The position numbers and the translations under genes were made by a program. A model generated the notes under the pieces. That model was given only the letters and a program-made list of their open reading frames with translations. It searched no databases and had not been told where the DNA came from. 64,000 nt of DNA from Yeguia hominis (lineage in GTDB: Bacteria > Bacillota > Clostridia > Oscillospirales > Acutalibacteraceae), in NCBI RefSeq assembly GCF_014384705.1, contig NZ_JACRSN010000012.1, positions 1 to 64,000 on the forward strand, in the 5' to 3' direction. This document shows, one piece after another, positions 1 to 8,462 of the stretch. Numbering within the stretch: position 1 is the first letter of the stretch; the number at the start of each line of letters is the position of its first letter.

Positions 1-2
1 CT

Positions 3-128
3 TCCTTTGAATCCTTCTCTAAGGCGATTGCCGAGTATATTGATTATTACAATAACACCAGAATCCAAGCTAAAACAAAATGGATGCCTCCCTCTAAATT
101 CAGGGAAGCATCCATGATGAAAAGTTAA
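3..128 (+). CDS. IS3-family transposase, C-terminal end (5' part outside window)
   Basis: The frame is open from the window edge to TAA and encodes the last 41 residues of an IS3/IS150-type OrfB integrase. It shows the typical tail: a YIDYYNNTRIQ block, then a KWM-P-FR block. The DDE catalytic residues lie outside the window, so it cannot be told whether the element is intact. It points the same way as the window's + strand and ends about 70 bp beyond the end of the convergent glycosyltransferase gene. A second, unrelated-looking IS3 remnant lies near 10.2 kb. Confidence 0.8.
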   Translation, partial: SFESFSKAIAEYIDYYNNTRIQAKTKWMPPSKFREASMMKS

Positions 129-199
129 TTATTCAATTTTGAACCGGTGTCCAGAAAACCGGGTACATATCACTTTCGGCGAAGCGGGACGCTGCTTTT

Positions 200-3100
200 T
201 TATCCAAAATACCAGGAAGAAAACCACTCGAGCGATTGAAGCGTGGAGAGCGGCACGCCGGCCCCGGAGATAACCGGGAAGAACAGAATGAAAAGTCCGA
301 GCGCTGCGGCCGGCAGCAGCCAAGTTGCGGCCTGAACGGCGGCCTGTTGGAGAGACAAAGCCTTTTGGCTCTTTGGTTTCTGCCGGATTTGTTGATGGGT
401 AAAGGAAAGCACCCATACCATAGAGAGAATCAAAAATGGAACCGCAGTATAGTAGTGATAGAGAAACGCAATTCGGGTCACGCCCACCCACGGCAAGTAG
501 ACGCTGAGATAGCCAACCCATAAAAACGCTGCGCGGCGATCACGATAAAGCAGTCCCCAAACGGCGGACAAGAGCATCGTTGCGATAGACCCCCACCAGA
601 TAATAGGATTTCCAAGTGCAGAAATGGAATGGGTCAGACCGTCCGCAGTGTTTTCCGCCCACGTGATGTGATACCAGACCGGCCGTTTGAGAATCGGCCA
701 CTCATACCAGGCAGAGGAAAATGTATGCGTTGCGTCGAGCGTTGCGTGATAGGAATACATCTTTGCCTGATAGGAGAAAAATTCACGGTAGGAATGTCCG
801 GTTACGGTAAAGACCGGCAGATAGGCGGCAGAGTACAGGCATGCCGGAATGATGAGAAAGAACAGGCAGCACCAGAGAATCAGCGCACGATAACGCCGCA
901 AAAGCGCAGGGCGTTCTGCTTTTGGCGTTTGATTTGCCGTACGAAAAAGCCGATAAAAAAAGAGGAAGGCAAGCCCAAGACCGCCGTATAGAGCGGTCCA
1001 TTTTGCGGCAGCTCCGAGTCCGAAGGAAACGCCGCAGAAAAATAACGGCAGACAAATTTGGCGCAGGGTGGCGGTTTTCAGATCGGTATCGAGAAAAACT
1101 GCCATGCAGCCGTACGTCAGAATCAGGAAAAACACGGCGTAGGTATCAATGGTTGCAATTCGGGACTGTGTATAATGCATGAAATCCACGGCAAACAGAC
1201 AGGTTCCGCAAGCTGCAAGCCCGGTCTTTCCGAAAAGCCGTTTGAGGAGAATATAAAATGCGGGCAGCATCAGCACGCCGAACAGTGCGCCGGAGAAGCG
1301 CCACCCAAACGGCGTCATACCAAATCGTGCAATGCCCAAAGCAATCAGGAGTTTTCCCAGCGGCGGATGGGTTGTTTCATAGGGCCAAATGCCGTGCAGA
1401 TGCTCATAGGCGGTGCGTGCATGATAAATTTCATCAAAATACATCGAGTCATACCATGTCGGATACAGCGGAACGGCGTCCTGTTCGTCAAGAAGTGCCG
1501 CCGCATTTCCGGCGACTGGCGTAAGCGTGAGAAGGCGATCCTCGCCGTCGGCCTTCAGTGCAAACTCATTGAGAACTGTGGTGCCATAGGCAGTCAGACG
1601 GAGATACCGAAACTCTGCGGAGAGGGGGATACTTTCCCATGCATAGACTTCGCCCTCCGTGAGATCGTCCCACGACTGCCAGAAAACGCCGTCCATAGAG
1701 AGCTCCATGCGGAGAGAAACTCCGGCGCAGGTGTTTTGACGGCCGTCTGCACCGATTCCGGGCAGGTAAAGCAGCTTATCCGCCCGGCCGCTGGTTTCCA
1801 GGACGACAGACTCTCCTTCCGCCGGGATCCAGCTGGTCTGCGCACTTTGGAAAGAACCGAGATTCCAAAAGAGTAACAGCGCCGAACCGAATGTCAGTGC
1901 CAAAAGCGGGAAGAGATCCTTGGTGGTAAGACGCCGGCAACCATCCGCGCCTGCCGGCAGCGTTTTTTTAGGAAACGATATTTGGAGTTTCGAAACAGGC
2001 GCTTTTTTTCGGATGCACAAATCCCAGGCCAATTTGCCGGTGTAGAGAATCACCGCTGTCTGTGCAGCGGAAAGCAGCAGCATCGGCAGATGAAACGCCG
2101 AAACGGACGTATTGTTGAGATGCAGAACATACGCAACATTGAGAAAATGCGTAAAGGAGAGGCCAAGAAACGAGAAAAGCAATCGCAGATCTTTCCAAAA
2201 CACAAAAGAGAGAAGCAAAAACAGCAGAGCCGGGAAGAGATAGCGCTCATGCATTTTTACAGAAAGTAGAAAGGTGCCGGCGGTTAGAAAATAGGCACAG
2301 AAGAAGAATCCGCCCCGGTTCGGTGTACGCCAGTAAATCCATCCGCTATAGAGTACGACGAGAACAATGGGAAGCACGGTCAAAAGTCCCCGGCAAAATG
2401 CAGAGGGGATCGCGGTTTCTATGGAACCCCAGTTGAGCCCGAACAGGGCGTAAAGGTTGTAAGCATTAATGGAAAAATAGGAATACGATTGCAGCGTTGC
2501 AAGATACTGACGCAGTAAGGTGAGGTAGTCAAAATGTTCTGTGAAGGGCAGGGCAATCAGCAGTACGCTGAGAAAGAAGGCGGCGATTCCGCGGAAAATC
2601 CAGCGGTATCGCTTCTTGCGCAGGAGAAACAGAACAAATAGCGGCGCGTAAAAAAGCGCCTGGGGCTTGAGCAGCACCGAAACAGCATAGACTGCGGCGC
2701 AAGGGAAAATCTTTTTTTGGAGCAGAAACAGCAGCGCGCAGAAAACAAACAGCAGACAGAAGCTGTCGACCTGGCCCCAGACAGAGGAGTTGATCAGGAT
2801 GGCCGGGCAGAAGAGATAGGCGCCGCAGAGCAGCGCGGCGTCAACGGATCGGATTCTGTTTTGGGCAACACGGTAAAGAAGATATGCACACAGCAAATCT
2901 GCAAGAATGGAGGGTAATTTTAGAATCAGGTTCCAGACGGCGTCCTGCGAGGAAAGTCCAAACCAGAGACGGAGCTGTTCTAAAAAATAGAGAACGTAAA
3001 GGTAACCGGGTGGATAGTCCAGAAAAAAATCGGCGTGATACATGCCGGAAAGCCCGTGAATATGCGTCAGCTGCGCCCAGGCTTTAAAGGTGCTCATATC

Positions 3101-3271
3101 CTGCGGATACCCGTTTTGGGTCAGGGCGAGCCAAATGCGCAGAAGGAAGGCGGCAAAAAAGAAAGCGGGCAGAACCGCTTTTCGCAGCGGCCGACGGCTG
3201 CGCAGAGAGAACTTCCAGATCAGAACCGCGGCGCACGGATAGAGCAAAGAGCAAAGCAGAGAAAGCGTCAT
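200..3271 (-). CDS. Two-module GT-C/PMT-family membrane glycosyltransferase
   Basis: This is a 1023-residue polytopic membrane protein. The first ~440 residues form one GT-C-like module with many hydrophobic helices and an early acidic loop (QDMSTFKAW) followed by DYPPGYLY. Residues ~490-610 form a soluble beta-rich stretch resembling a discoidin/F5-8 C domain. The C-terminal ~400 residues are a protein O-mannosyltransferase (PMT) module with MYFDEIYHARTA, THPPLGK and HYTQSRIATID. PMT-family enzymes move a sugar from a lipid-phosphate carrier onto protein or envelope polymers outside the membrane; the acceptor here is unknown. The start at 3271 was chosen because AAAGGAG lies 9 bases upstream; an in-frame upstream ATG has no such site. 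The gene is monocistronic and divergent from the AraR-type gene. Confidence 0.85.
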   Translation of the reverse strand: MTLSLLCSLLYPCAAVLIWKFSLRSRRPLRKAVLPAFFFAAFLLRIWLALTQNGYPQDMSTFKAWAQLTHIHGLSGMYHADFFLDYPPGYLYVLYFLEQLRLWFGLSSQDAVWNLILKLPSILADLLCAYLLYRVAQNRIRSVDAALLCGAYLFCPAILINSSVWGQVDSFCLLFVFCALLFLLQKKIFPCAAVYAVSVLLKPQALFYAPLFVLFLLRKKRYRWIFRGIAAFFLSVLLIALPFTEHFDYLTLLRQYLATLQSYSYFSINAYNLYALFGLNWGSIETAIPSAFCRGLLTVLPIVLVVLYSGWIYWRTPNRGGFFFCAYFLTAGTFLLSVKMHERYLFPALLFLLLSFVFWKDLRLLFSFLGLSFTHFLNVAYVLHLNNTSVSAFHLPMLLLSAAQTAVILYTGKLAWDLCIRKKAPVSKLQISFPKKTLPAGADGCRRLTTKDLFPLLALTFGSALLLFWNLGSFQSAQTSWIPAEGESVVLETSGRADKLLYLPGIGADGRQNTCAGVSLRMELSMDGVFWQSWDDLTEGEVYAWESIPLSAEFRYLRLTAYGTTVLNEFALKADGEDRLLTLTPVAGNAAALLDEQDAVPLYPTWYDSMYFDEIYHARTAYEHLHGIWPYETTHPPLGKLLIALGIARFGMTPFGWRFSGALFGVLMLPAFYILLKRLFGKTGLAACGTCLFAVDFMHYTQSRIATIDTYAVFFLILTYGCMAVFLDTDLKTATLRQICLPLFFCGVSFGLGAAAKWTALYGGLGLAFLFFYRLFRTANQTPKAERPALLRRYRALILWCCLFFLIIPACLYSAAYLPVFTVTGHSYREFFSYQAKMYSYHATLDATHTFSSAWYEWPILKRPVWYHITWAENTADGLTHSISALGNPIIWWGSIATMLLSAVWGLLYRDRRAAFLWVGYLSVYLPWVGVTRIAFLYHYYTAVPFLILSMVWVLSFTHQQIRQKPKSQKALSLQQAAVQAATWLLPAAALGLFILFFPVISGAGVPLSTLQSLEWFSSWYFG

Positions 3272-3387
3272 GCGGGGAGCTCCTTTTTTGTCAGAATGGA
3301 TCAGAATGGAAGGGGGACCCTTCCTAGAAAATCGTTCTGGTTCCATAGTAGGGGATCACGATGAGAAAGTCAAGCATGCAGAAATAA

Positions 3388-3439
3388 AGTACGTACTACT
3401 TGAAATAGGATTGCAAAAAGTTGTACGGTATTGTATGAT
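3388..3439 (+). promoter_or_regulatory. araR-araD promoter with AraR-like operator
   Basis: A sigma-A promoter is visible: TTGCAA at 3411-3416, 17 bp, TATGAT at 3434-3439. Just upstream is the 10-bp perfect palindrome AGTACGTACT (3388-3397). A second GTAC core (TTGTACGG) lies in the spacer. AraR operators of Firmicutes carry a GTAC-GTAC-type core, so autoregulation of the araR-araD unit by arabinose is likely. The promoter is seen in sequence; the operator assignment is inference. Confidence 0.6.
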
Positions 3440-3461
3440 AGAAACAGAAAGAGGGGATCAG

Positions 3462-4571
3462 ATGGAAGAACAGAGGAAAGAATCTAAATATGCGGCCTTG
3501 TGTTCGGATTTGCGGGAACAGATCCAGCAAGGAATATTTGGGTCCGGAGATAAGCTTCCCTCGGAAGGAACACTTTCCGAGCGGTATGCATGCAGCAGAC
3601 AGACGGTGCGGCAGGCGCTCAATGTTTTGGAGCATGAAGGCCTGATTGTACGCAGGCGCGGAAGCGGGACATATGTGGCCGGCCTTTGGGAAAAGAAACA
3701 GCAGACACACCGCATCGGCGTGATTACCACGTATATTACGGATTACATTTTCCCGTTTATCATCAAAGGAATTGAGGGAACCGCTGCAAAGAGCGGGTAC
3801 CACCTGGTTTTTGGCGCGACAAAGAACCGCGTGGAGAACGAAAAGCGGCTCTTGCGCGCATTTTTATCGGATGGGATTGACGGGCTGATTGTGGAAGGTA
3901 CAAAGTCTGCATTGCCGAACCCGAACCTCGAATTGTATCATGAACTGGAACGGGCAGGGCTTCCTGTCGTCTTTTTAAACGGAAACTATCGGGAACTGAA
4001 AACAAGTATTTGTGTCCGGACAGATGACCGGAAATGCGGTGCCGATGCGGCGGCATACCTGTTCCGGTGCGGCTGTCGGAAACTTGGCGGTATTTTCAAG
4101 TCGGATGACATCCAGGGCCACGATCGGTACGCCGGCTTTGCAAAGGCGGTTCTTCAAAACGGCGGAACGCTTTTTGATGATGCATTGTTCTGGTATACAA
4201 CCGGGGACTATGAAACGCTGTTCTCTACCGAAAATCTGACGCGGCTCCTCAGCGCCTTGCGGCAGTGCGACGGCGTGGTCTGCTATAATGATCAGGCTGC
4301 CTATGATCTTCTGATGGTGCTGCTCTCTCATGGAATTTCGGTGCCCGGACAGCTGGCGGTCATCGGTGTGGATCATGCTGGAGTTTCGGAATATGCGCCG
4401 GTTAAGCTTACAACATTTGAACATCCGAAAGAAAAAATGGGAATTGCTGCTGCAGAAAAGCTTCTCCGAATGATAGAGACTGGAGAGCGGGAAAAATCTG
4501 AGCAATTTGTGATGCCGTTGGTTCCGAGAGAATCCACCGGTGTTCCGGGAAAAAAGTCCGATAAAAAATGA
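3462..4571 (+). CDS. araR: AraR-type GntR/LacI hybrid transcriptional repressor
   Basis: A 369-residue regulator. Residues ~8-75 are a GntR winged helix (KLPSEGTLSERYACSRQTVRQAL, then RRRGSGTY). Residues ~85-360 are a LacI/PBP1-type sugar-binding domain with the signature VIGVDHAGVSEYAPVKLTT. This GntR-plus-LacI order is the mark of AraR, the L-arabinose-responsive repressor. The start at 3462 follows GAGGGGATCAG; the longer upstream frame has no ribosome site. An epimerase gene follows 51 bp downstream, apparently in the same transcript, and a GTAC-core palindrome sits upstream. The effector could be another pentose; the family call is firm. Confidence 0.85.
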   Translation: MEEQRKESKYAALCSDLREQIQQGIFGSGDKLPSEGTLSERYACSRQTVRQALNVLEHEGLIVRRRGSGTYVAGLWEKKQQTHRIGVITTYITDYIFPFIIKGIEGTAAKSGYHLVFGATKNRVENEKRLLRAFLSDGIDGLIVEGTKSALPNPNLELYHELERAGLPVVFLNGNYRELKTSICVRTDDRKCGADAAAYLFRCGCRKLGGIFKSDDIQGHDRYAGFAKAVLQNGGTLFDDALFWYTTGDYETLFSTENLTRLLSALRQCDGVVCYNDQAAYDLLMVLLSHGISVPGQLAVIGVDHAGVSEYAPVKLTTFEHPKEKMGIAAAEKLLRMIETGEREKSEQFVMPLVPRESTGVPGKKSDKK

Positions 4572-4622
4572 TTATAAAAAAGGAGGGAGCGGCTCTGTTT
4601 TAAGCGGGAGCCGGGAAAGAAA

Positions 4623-5315
4623 ATGCTGGAGTCTTTAAAAAAACAGGTTTATGAGGCCAATATGCAGCTTCCGCAGCACGGTTTGGTGGTGTTTACCTGG
4701 GGGAATGTTTCTGCAGTCGACCGGGAAAAAGGCCTTGTGGTGATTAAGCCGTCCGGAGTGGACTATGCAGAAATGAAACCGGAAGATATGGTAGTGGTGG
4801 ATCTCGAGGGAAATCGGGTAGAGGGAGACCTCAATCCGTCCTCGGATACGCCGACGCACTGTTACCTTTACCGCAGCTTTCCGGGAATCGGCGGAATTGT
4901 CCACACGCATTCCCGTTGGGCGACGATTTGGGCGCAGGCCGGACGCGGAATTCCTGCATACGGCACCACGCACGGCGATTATTTTTACGGAACGATTCCC
5001 TGCACCCGTGCGATGACGCCGGAAGAAATCCGGGAAGCTTACGAGAAAAATACCGGTGCGGTAATTGCGGAGACTTTTTCGGGCATGGATCCCACAACGA
5101 TTCCGGCTGTGCTGGTGAAATCCCATGGACCGTTTGCCTGGGGAAAGGATTGCATGGAGGCGGTGCATAATGCAGTCGTCTTGGAGGAACTTGCCATGAT
5201 GGCCTGGCATACGGAAGCAATTGCAAATCCGGCGCCGCCGATGCCGCAGGAATTGCTGGATAAGCATTTTCTGCGCAAGCATGGCGCAAACGCTTATTAC
5301 GGCCAGAAAAAATAA
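4623..5315 (+). CDS. araD: L-ribulose-5-phosphate 4-epimerase
   Basis: A 230-residue class II aldolase/epimerase, the usual length for AraD. It converts L-ribulose-5-phosphate to D-xylulose-5-phosphate, feeding arabinose into the pentose phosphate pathway. Visible are the GNVSAVDREKGLVVIKPSG substrate loop, the zinc ligands in VHTHSRWA, the THGDYF loop and the late SHGPFAWG histidine. It lies just after araR and ends at a strong terminator. No arabinose isomerase is present; the only sugar kinase nearby is the xylulokinase 3 kb away, beyond the sporulation genes. Confidence 0.92.
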   Translation: MLESLKKQVYEANMQLPQHGLVVFTWGNVSAVDREKGLVVIKPSGVDYAEMKPEDMVVVDLEGNRVEGDLNPSSDTPTHCYLYRSFPGIGGIVHTHSRWATIWAQAGRGIPAYGTTHGDYFYGTIPCTRAMTPEEIREAYEKNTGAVIAETFSGMDPTTIPAVLVKSHGPFAWGKDCMEAVHNAVVLEELAMMAWHTEAIANPAPPMPQELLDKHFLRKHGANAYYGQKK

Positions 5316-5335
5316 ACAAATGCGTGATCACGGAA

Positions 5336-5370
5336 AGCCTGACAGAACGATGTTCTGTCAGGCTTTTTTT
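5336..5370 (+). terminator. Intrinsic terminator after araD
   Basis: A perfect 13-bp stem (5336-5348 with 5352-5364) with a 3-base loop is followed by a T run to 5370. It separates the pentose unit from spoIIGA. Confidence 0.93.
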
Positions 5371-5445
5371 CGGTGAGTGCTGATTGCGACAGAAACCGCA
5401 GAAGTATGCAGTCTATACTGTTCTTATAGCCCGGAGGTGAGCCCT

Positions 5446-6369
5446 TTGAAACAGACGATCTATGTAGATGTGCTGCTTGCCGTCAATTTGTTTGTCAACT
5501 ATTTTTTGCTCTTGACGGTGCGGGGATTTTTGCATCTTACGGTTTCTCGGCTTCGGCTTTTGCTCGGTGCAGCAGTGGGCGCAGCCGGAAGCCTGTCGAT
5601 TTTGCTGCCGACGCTCTCGCCGGTGCTTTCGGTTCTGTTTCAGCTGGCGCTTTCGGCAGCAATTGTGTTTTCCTCGTTTTGGCGGCAGCGTCTGGGACAG
5701 CTTTTGCGGGCATTTGTCTGTTTTTATCTGATAAGCTTTGCCTATGCCGGATTTATGCTGGCAATTTGGTATTTTGTGTCTCCTGAACGGATTGTGATCA
5801 AGAATTCGGTCGTATATTTTGAAGTTCCGCCGCTGCTTTTGGCGCTGCTTTCTGTGGCGGCCTATGGCATTGTCAGTCTGCTGAGCCGGTTGGCAGGACA
5901 GCGGGAGGCTGACGGCGGCTTCTGTAAGCTGACCGTTTGCTTAGATGGCCGGGAAGTTTCCTGTGTTGGAAAATTGGATACCGGCAGCACGCTCATGGAG
6001 CCTTTTTCGCGTGATCCGGTAGTGGTTGCGAGCCGACCGGTCTTAAAAGACTTGCTGGTGCAATCGCTGCCGGGATTTTTAGAAGATCCGGATGCCGGAA
6101 ATGCGGCGCCGGATTTTGCGGAAGCGGGATCATCCGTACAGAATATCCGCATGATTCCCTATTCCGATTTGTCGGGAACCGGCGTACTGCCGGCTTTTCG
6201 CCCGGAATGTTTACGGATCCGCCAGGGAAACCGGGTGATAGAGGTTCGGGACTGTTATGTTGCGGTTCGTCGGGAACCGTTTCCGGGGGGGACTTTTGAT
6301 GCACTGCTAAATCCGGCGTTTCTGACGCGCGGAAATCATAATCGGAAAGGAAAAGAGGAAATGGTATGA
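5446..6369 (+). CDS. spoIIGA: SpoIIGA, pro-sigma-E processing aspartic protease
   Basis: A 307-residue protein that uses a TTG start at 5446, nine bases after GGAGG; this gives the normal family length. The N-terminal half has about five membrane helices beginning at IYVDVLLAVNLFVNYF. The C-terminal half is a membrane-anchored aspartic protease with the catalytic motif KLDTGSTL at residue ~178. It cleaves pro-sigma-E in the mother cell on a signal from the forespore (SpoIIR). Its stop overlaps the sigE start (ATGGTATGA), as expected for translational coupling. The upstream region has a weak Spo0A-box-like sequence (reverse TGTCGC near 5385-5391) and a TATACT, which fits a Spo0A-driven promoter but is not convincing alone. 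Confidence 0.93.
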   Translation: MKQTIYVDVLLAVNLFVNYFLLLTVRGFLHLTVSRLRLLLGAAVGAAGSLSILLPTLSPVLSVLFQLALSAAIVFSSFWRQRLGQLLRAFVCFYLISFAYAGFMLAIWYFVSPERIVIKNSVVYFEVPPLLLALLSVAAYGIVSLLSRLAGQREADGGFCKLTVCLDGREVSCVGKLDTGSTLMEPFSRDPVVVASRPVLKDLLVQSLPGFLEDPDAGNAAPDFAEAGSSVQNIRMIPYSDLSGTGVLPAFRPECLRIRQGNRVIEVRDCYVAVRREPFPGGTFDALLNPAFLTRGNHNRKGKEEMV

Positions 6370-7073
6370 GGACATTTGCATGGCTTCAGAAACTTCGAAT
6401 CTGGATTTGCCTCCGATTGCCGGAGGAGATCTATTATATCAATGGTCCGGAAACACTGCCGCCGCCGCTGACAAAAGAGGAAGAAAACCGCGTGATGGAA
6501 GCCATTTTGCAGGGAAAAGAAAACGCGCGGGAGCCGCTGATTACGCACAATCTGCGGCTGGTTGTGTATATTGCAAAAAAGTTTGAGTCCTCCGCGGTCG
6601 GCGTAGAGGATCTAATCTCCATTGGCACCATCGGGCTGATGAAGGCGGTCAATACATTCCGGCCGGAGAAAAAAATTAAGCTGGCGACATATGCTTCCCG
6701 CTGTATTGAAAATGAGATTCTCATGTTTCTGCGCAAACGGGTGCAGCAGCGCAACGAGGTCTCCATTGACGATCCGCTCAATGTGGATTGGGACGGCAAT
6801 GAATTGCTGCTTTCGGACGTCTTGGGCAGCGACAGCGATTCGGTTAATCGGGAATTGGAGCAGGAAACGGAGCGGGAACTGCTGCTGGAGGCAGTTTCCC
6901 GTCTGCCTGATCGGGAACAGACGATTATGGAACTCCGGTTCGGCCTCAATGGGACAAAGGAACACACGCAGAAGGAAGTGGCGGATATTCTCGGAATTTC
7001 ACAATCCTACATTTCACGTCTGGAAAAACGAATTATCGAGCGCCTGCGCGCTGATTTGGAGCGTATGGAATAA
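6366..7073 (+). CDS. sigE: RNA polymerase sporulation sigma factor sigma-E (pro-form)
   Basis: 235 residues. It is the early mother-cell sigma factor, made as an inactive precursor. The first ~25 residues form the basic and hydrophobic pro-sequence, and the processing region IYYINGPETLPPPL matches the conserved site. Region 2 shows NLRLVVYIAKKFE, EDLISIGTIGLMKAVNTF and KLATYASRCIENEILM. Region 4 shows MELRFGLNG and DILGISQSYISRLEKRI. It overlaps spoIIGA by four bases and precedes sigG by 85 bp. Confidence 0.97.
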   Translation: MRTFAWLQKLRIWICLRLPEEIYYINGPETLPPPLTKEEENRVMEAILQGKENAREPLITHNLRLVVYIAKKFESSAVGVEDLISIGTIGLMKAVNTFRPEKKIKLATYASRCIENEILMFLRKRVQQRNEVSIDDPLNVDWDGNELLLSDVLGSDSDSVNRELEQETERELLLEAVSRLPDREQTIMELRFGLNGTKEHTQKEVADILGISQSYISRLEKRIIERLRADLERME

Positions 7074-7109
7074 GCTGTATTTGGCGGTGGAAAGACTTTC
7101 ATAAAAGAT

Positions 7110-7138
7110 GCATGAATCGATCTCCCGGAGGCAATACT
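7110..7138 (+). promoter_or_regulatory. Sigma-F-like promoter of sigG
   Basis: The sequence reads GCATG (7110-7114), a 15-bp spacer and GGCAATACT (7130-7138). The -10 matches the sigma-F pattern GGNNANANT at every fixed base and the -35 resembles GYWTA/GCATR. sigG is under sigma-F control in the forespore of Bacillus, so location and sequence agree. The start codon follows 20 bp downstream. Confidence 0.6.
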
Positions 7139-7158
7139 GAAAACCAGGGGGCGATTCG

Positions 7159-7941
7159 ATGCAGTATAATAAGGTGGAAATTTGCGGAGTCAATACCTCA
7201 AAGCTGAAAGTACTTAGCGAAAAGGAAAAGCTTGCGCTGCTGACAAAAATGCGCGAAGGAACGCCTGCTGAGGCGGCGAAGGCGCGGGAAGAATTGATTA
7301 ACGGAAATCTTCGGCTGGTTCTGAGCGTAATTCAGCGGTTCACAAACCGTGGGGAAAATCCGGATGATCTCTTTCAGGTAGGTTGTATCGGCCTGATGAA
7401 GGCGATCGATCACTTTGACGTGACGCAGGGTGTGCGGTTTTCAACGTACGGTGTACCGATGATTATCGGAGAAATCCGGCGGTATTTGCGCGACAATAAC
7501 AGCATTCGGGTCAGCCGCTCCATGCGGGATACTGCATATAAGGCGATGCAGGTAAAAGAAAAAATGACTTCCGAAAACGGCAGGGAGCCCAGTGTTGAAG
7601 AAATTGCCAAAGCGCTCGGAATTCGCCGGGAAGATGTGGTTCTCGCTTTGGAGGCAATTGTGGAGCCGGTTTCTCTTTATGAACCGGTCTTTTCCGACGG
7701 CGGCGATACCATTTATGTCATGGATCAGATCGGGGACGGAAATGATGACGGAAACTGGCTTGATGAGATTGCGCTCAAGCAAGCCATTCACGATTTGAGC
7801 GACCGCGAAAAACGGATCCTCGCCATGCGGTTTTTTCAGGGTAAAACCCAAATGGAGGTCGCGGCGGAAATCGGGATCAGCCAGGCGCAGGTGAGCCGGC
7901 TGGAAAAAGGCGCACTGGAAAAAGTGAAGCGGGATTTATAG
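7159..7941 (+). CDS. sigG: RNA polymerase sporulation sigma factor sigma-G
   Basis: 260 residues, the normal length for the late forespore sigma factor. The N-terminus KVEICGVNTSKLKVL is the conserved sigma-G-specific segment implicated in anti-sigma contact. Region 2 shows NLRLVLSVIQRF, DDLFQVGCIGLMKAID and RFSTYGVPMIIGEIRR; region 4 shows ILAMRFFQGKTQMEVAAEIGISQAQVSRLEK. AGGGGGCG lies just upstream of the ATG. It is followed directly by a terminator, so it is the last gene of the sporulation unit. Confidence 0.97.
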   Translation: MQYNKVEICGVNTSKLKVLSEKEKLALLTKMREGTPAEAAKAREELINGNLRLVLSVIQRFTNRGENPDDLFQVGCIGLMKAIDHFDVTQGVRFSTYGVPMIIGEIRRYLRDNNSIRVSRSMRDTAYKAMQVKEKMTSENGREPSVEEIAKALGIRREDVVLALEAIVEPVSLYEPVFSDGGDTIYVMDQIGDGNDDGNWLDEIALKQAIHDLSDREKRILAMRFFQGKTQMEVAAEIGISQAQVSRLEKGALEKVKRDL

Positions 7942-7947
7942 AAAAAA

Positions 7948-7972
7948 GGGACGCATTTTCGCGTCCCTTTTT
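7948..7972 (+). terminator. Terminator after sigG (probably bidirectional)
   Basis: A GGGACGC/GCGTCCC stem with a 6-base loop is flanked by A6 on the left and T5 on the right. It can stop sigG transcription on the + strand and the convergent TSCPD gene on the - strand. Confidence 0.88.
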
Positions 7973-7994
7973 GGCTTTTGCTTTTCAAAATATT

Positions 7995-8261
7995 TTATGC
8001 TTTTGCGGCGCGTTCTGCTTCTGCCGCAGCATGGACGGCGCGGGCAAGCTGGTCGGAACAGGAGGTCGGCCGGATGCCGCAGGTGATTCCCCGGCATTTG
8101 GATTCAATTTCCGCAGCGGTCATGCCGTTTACAAGCGTGGAAATGGCTTTTAAGTTGCCGTTGCATCCGCCGGTAAAGGAAACATTTGTGACGACGCCGT
8201 CATTGATGTCAAAGGTGATGGCGCTGGAGCAAGTCTGATGGGTTTTGTACTGATATCGCAT
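7995..8261 (-). CDS. TSCPD domain protein (TIGR03905 family)
   Basis: An 88-residue protein with the family's cysteine-rich layout: TCSSAI near the N-terminus, GGCNGNL in the middle, CRGITCGIRPTSCSD near the end. The last segment is a variant of the T-S-C-P-D motif with Ser for Pro. The domain occurs alone in many Clostridia and fused to some class II ribonucleotide reductases; its function in the small proteins is not known. GGAGG lies 7 bases before the ATG. It is a single gene, convergent with sigG and divergent from xylB. Confidence 0.85.
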   Translation of the reverse strand: MRYQYKTHQTCSSAITFDINDGVVTNVSFTGGCNGNLKAISTLVNGMTAAEIESKCRGITCGIRPTSCSDQLARAVHAAAEAERAAKA

Positions 8262-8366
8262 GAAAAGCCTCCGCTGATATGCGGTTTTTCCTTTTGAAAA
8301 AACCGAATTTTTATTATCATAGCATGAAATCTACCGAAAAACAACGGAATGAGGACAAAATAATGA

Positions 8367-8395
8367 TTGAAATGAAGAGAAATCCATGATACCAT
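8367..8395 (+). promoter_or_regulatory. Candidate xylB promoter
   Basis: TTGAAA (8367-8372), a 17-bp spacer and TACCAT (8390-8395) lie 67 bp ahead of the xylB start. The -10 is weak. No palindromic sugar-repressor operator is obvious here. Confidence 0.4.
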
Positions 8396-8462
8396 AAAGA
8401 AAATTGTTTGCATGATGGAGAAGTCGTCTCCAGTGTGGAAAACGTAGTTTGGGAGGTAAAAA

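Noticed and set aside
5384..5419. Spo0A-type promoter before spoIIGA
   Set aside because: TTGCGA and TATACT are 24 bp apart and the 0A box match is weak; mentioned only in the spoIIGA entry.
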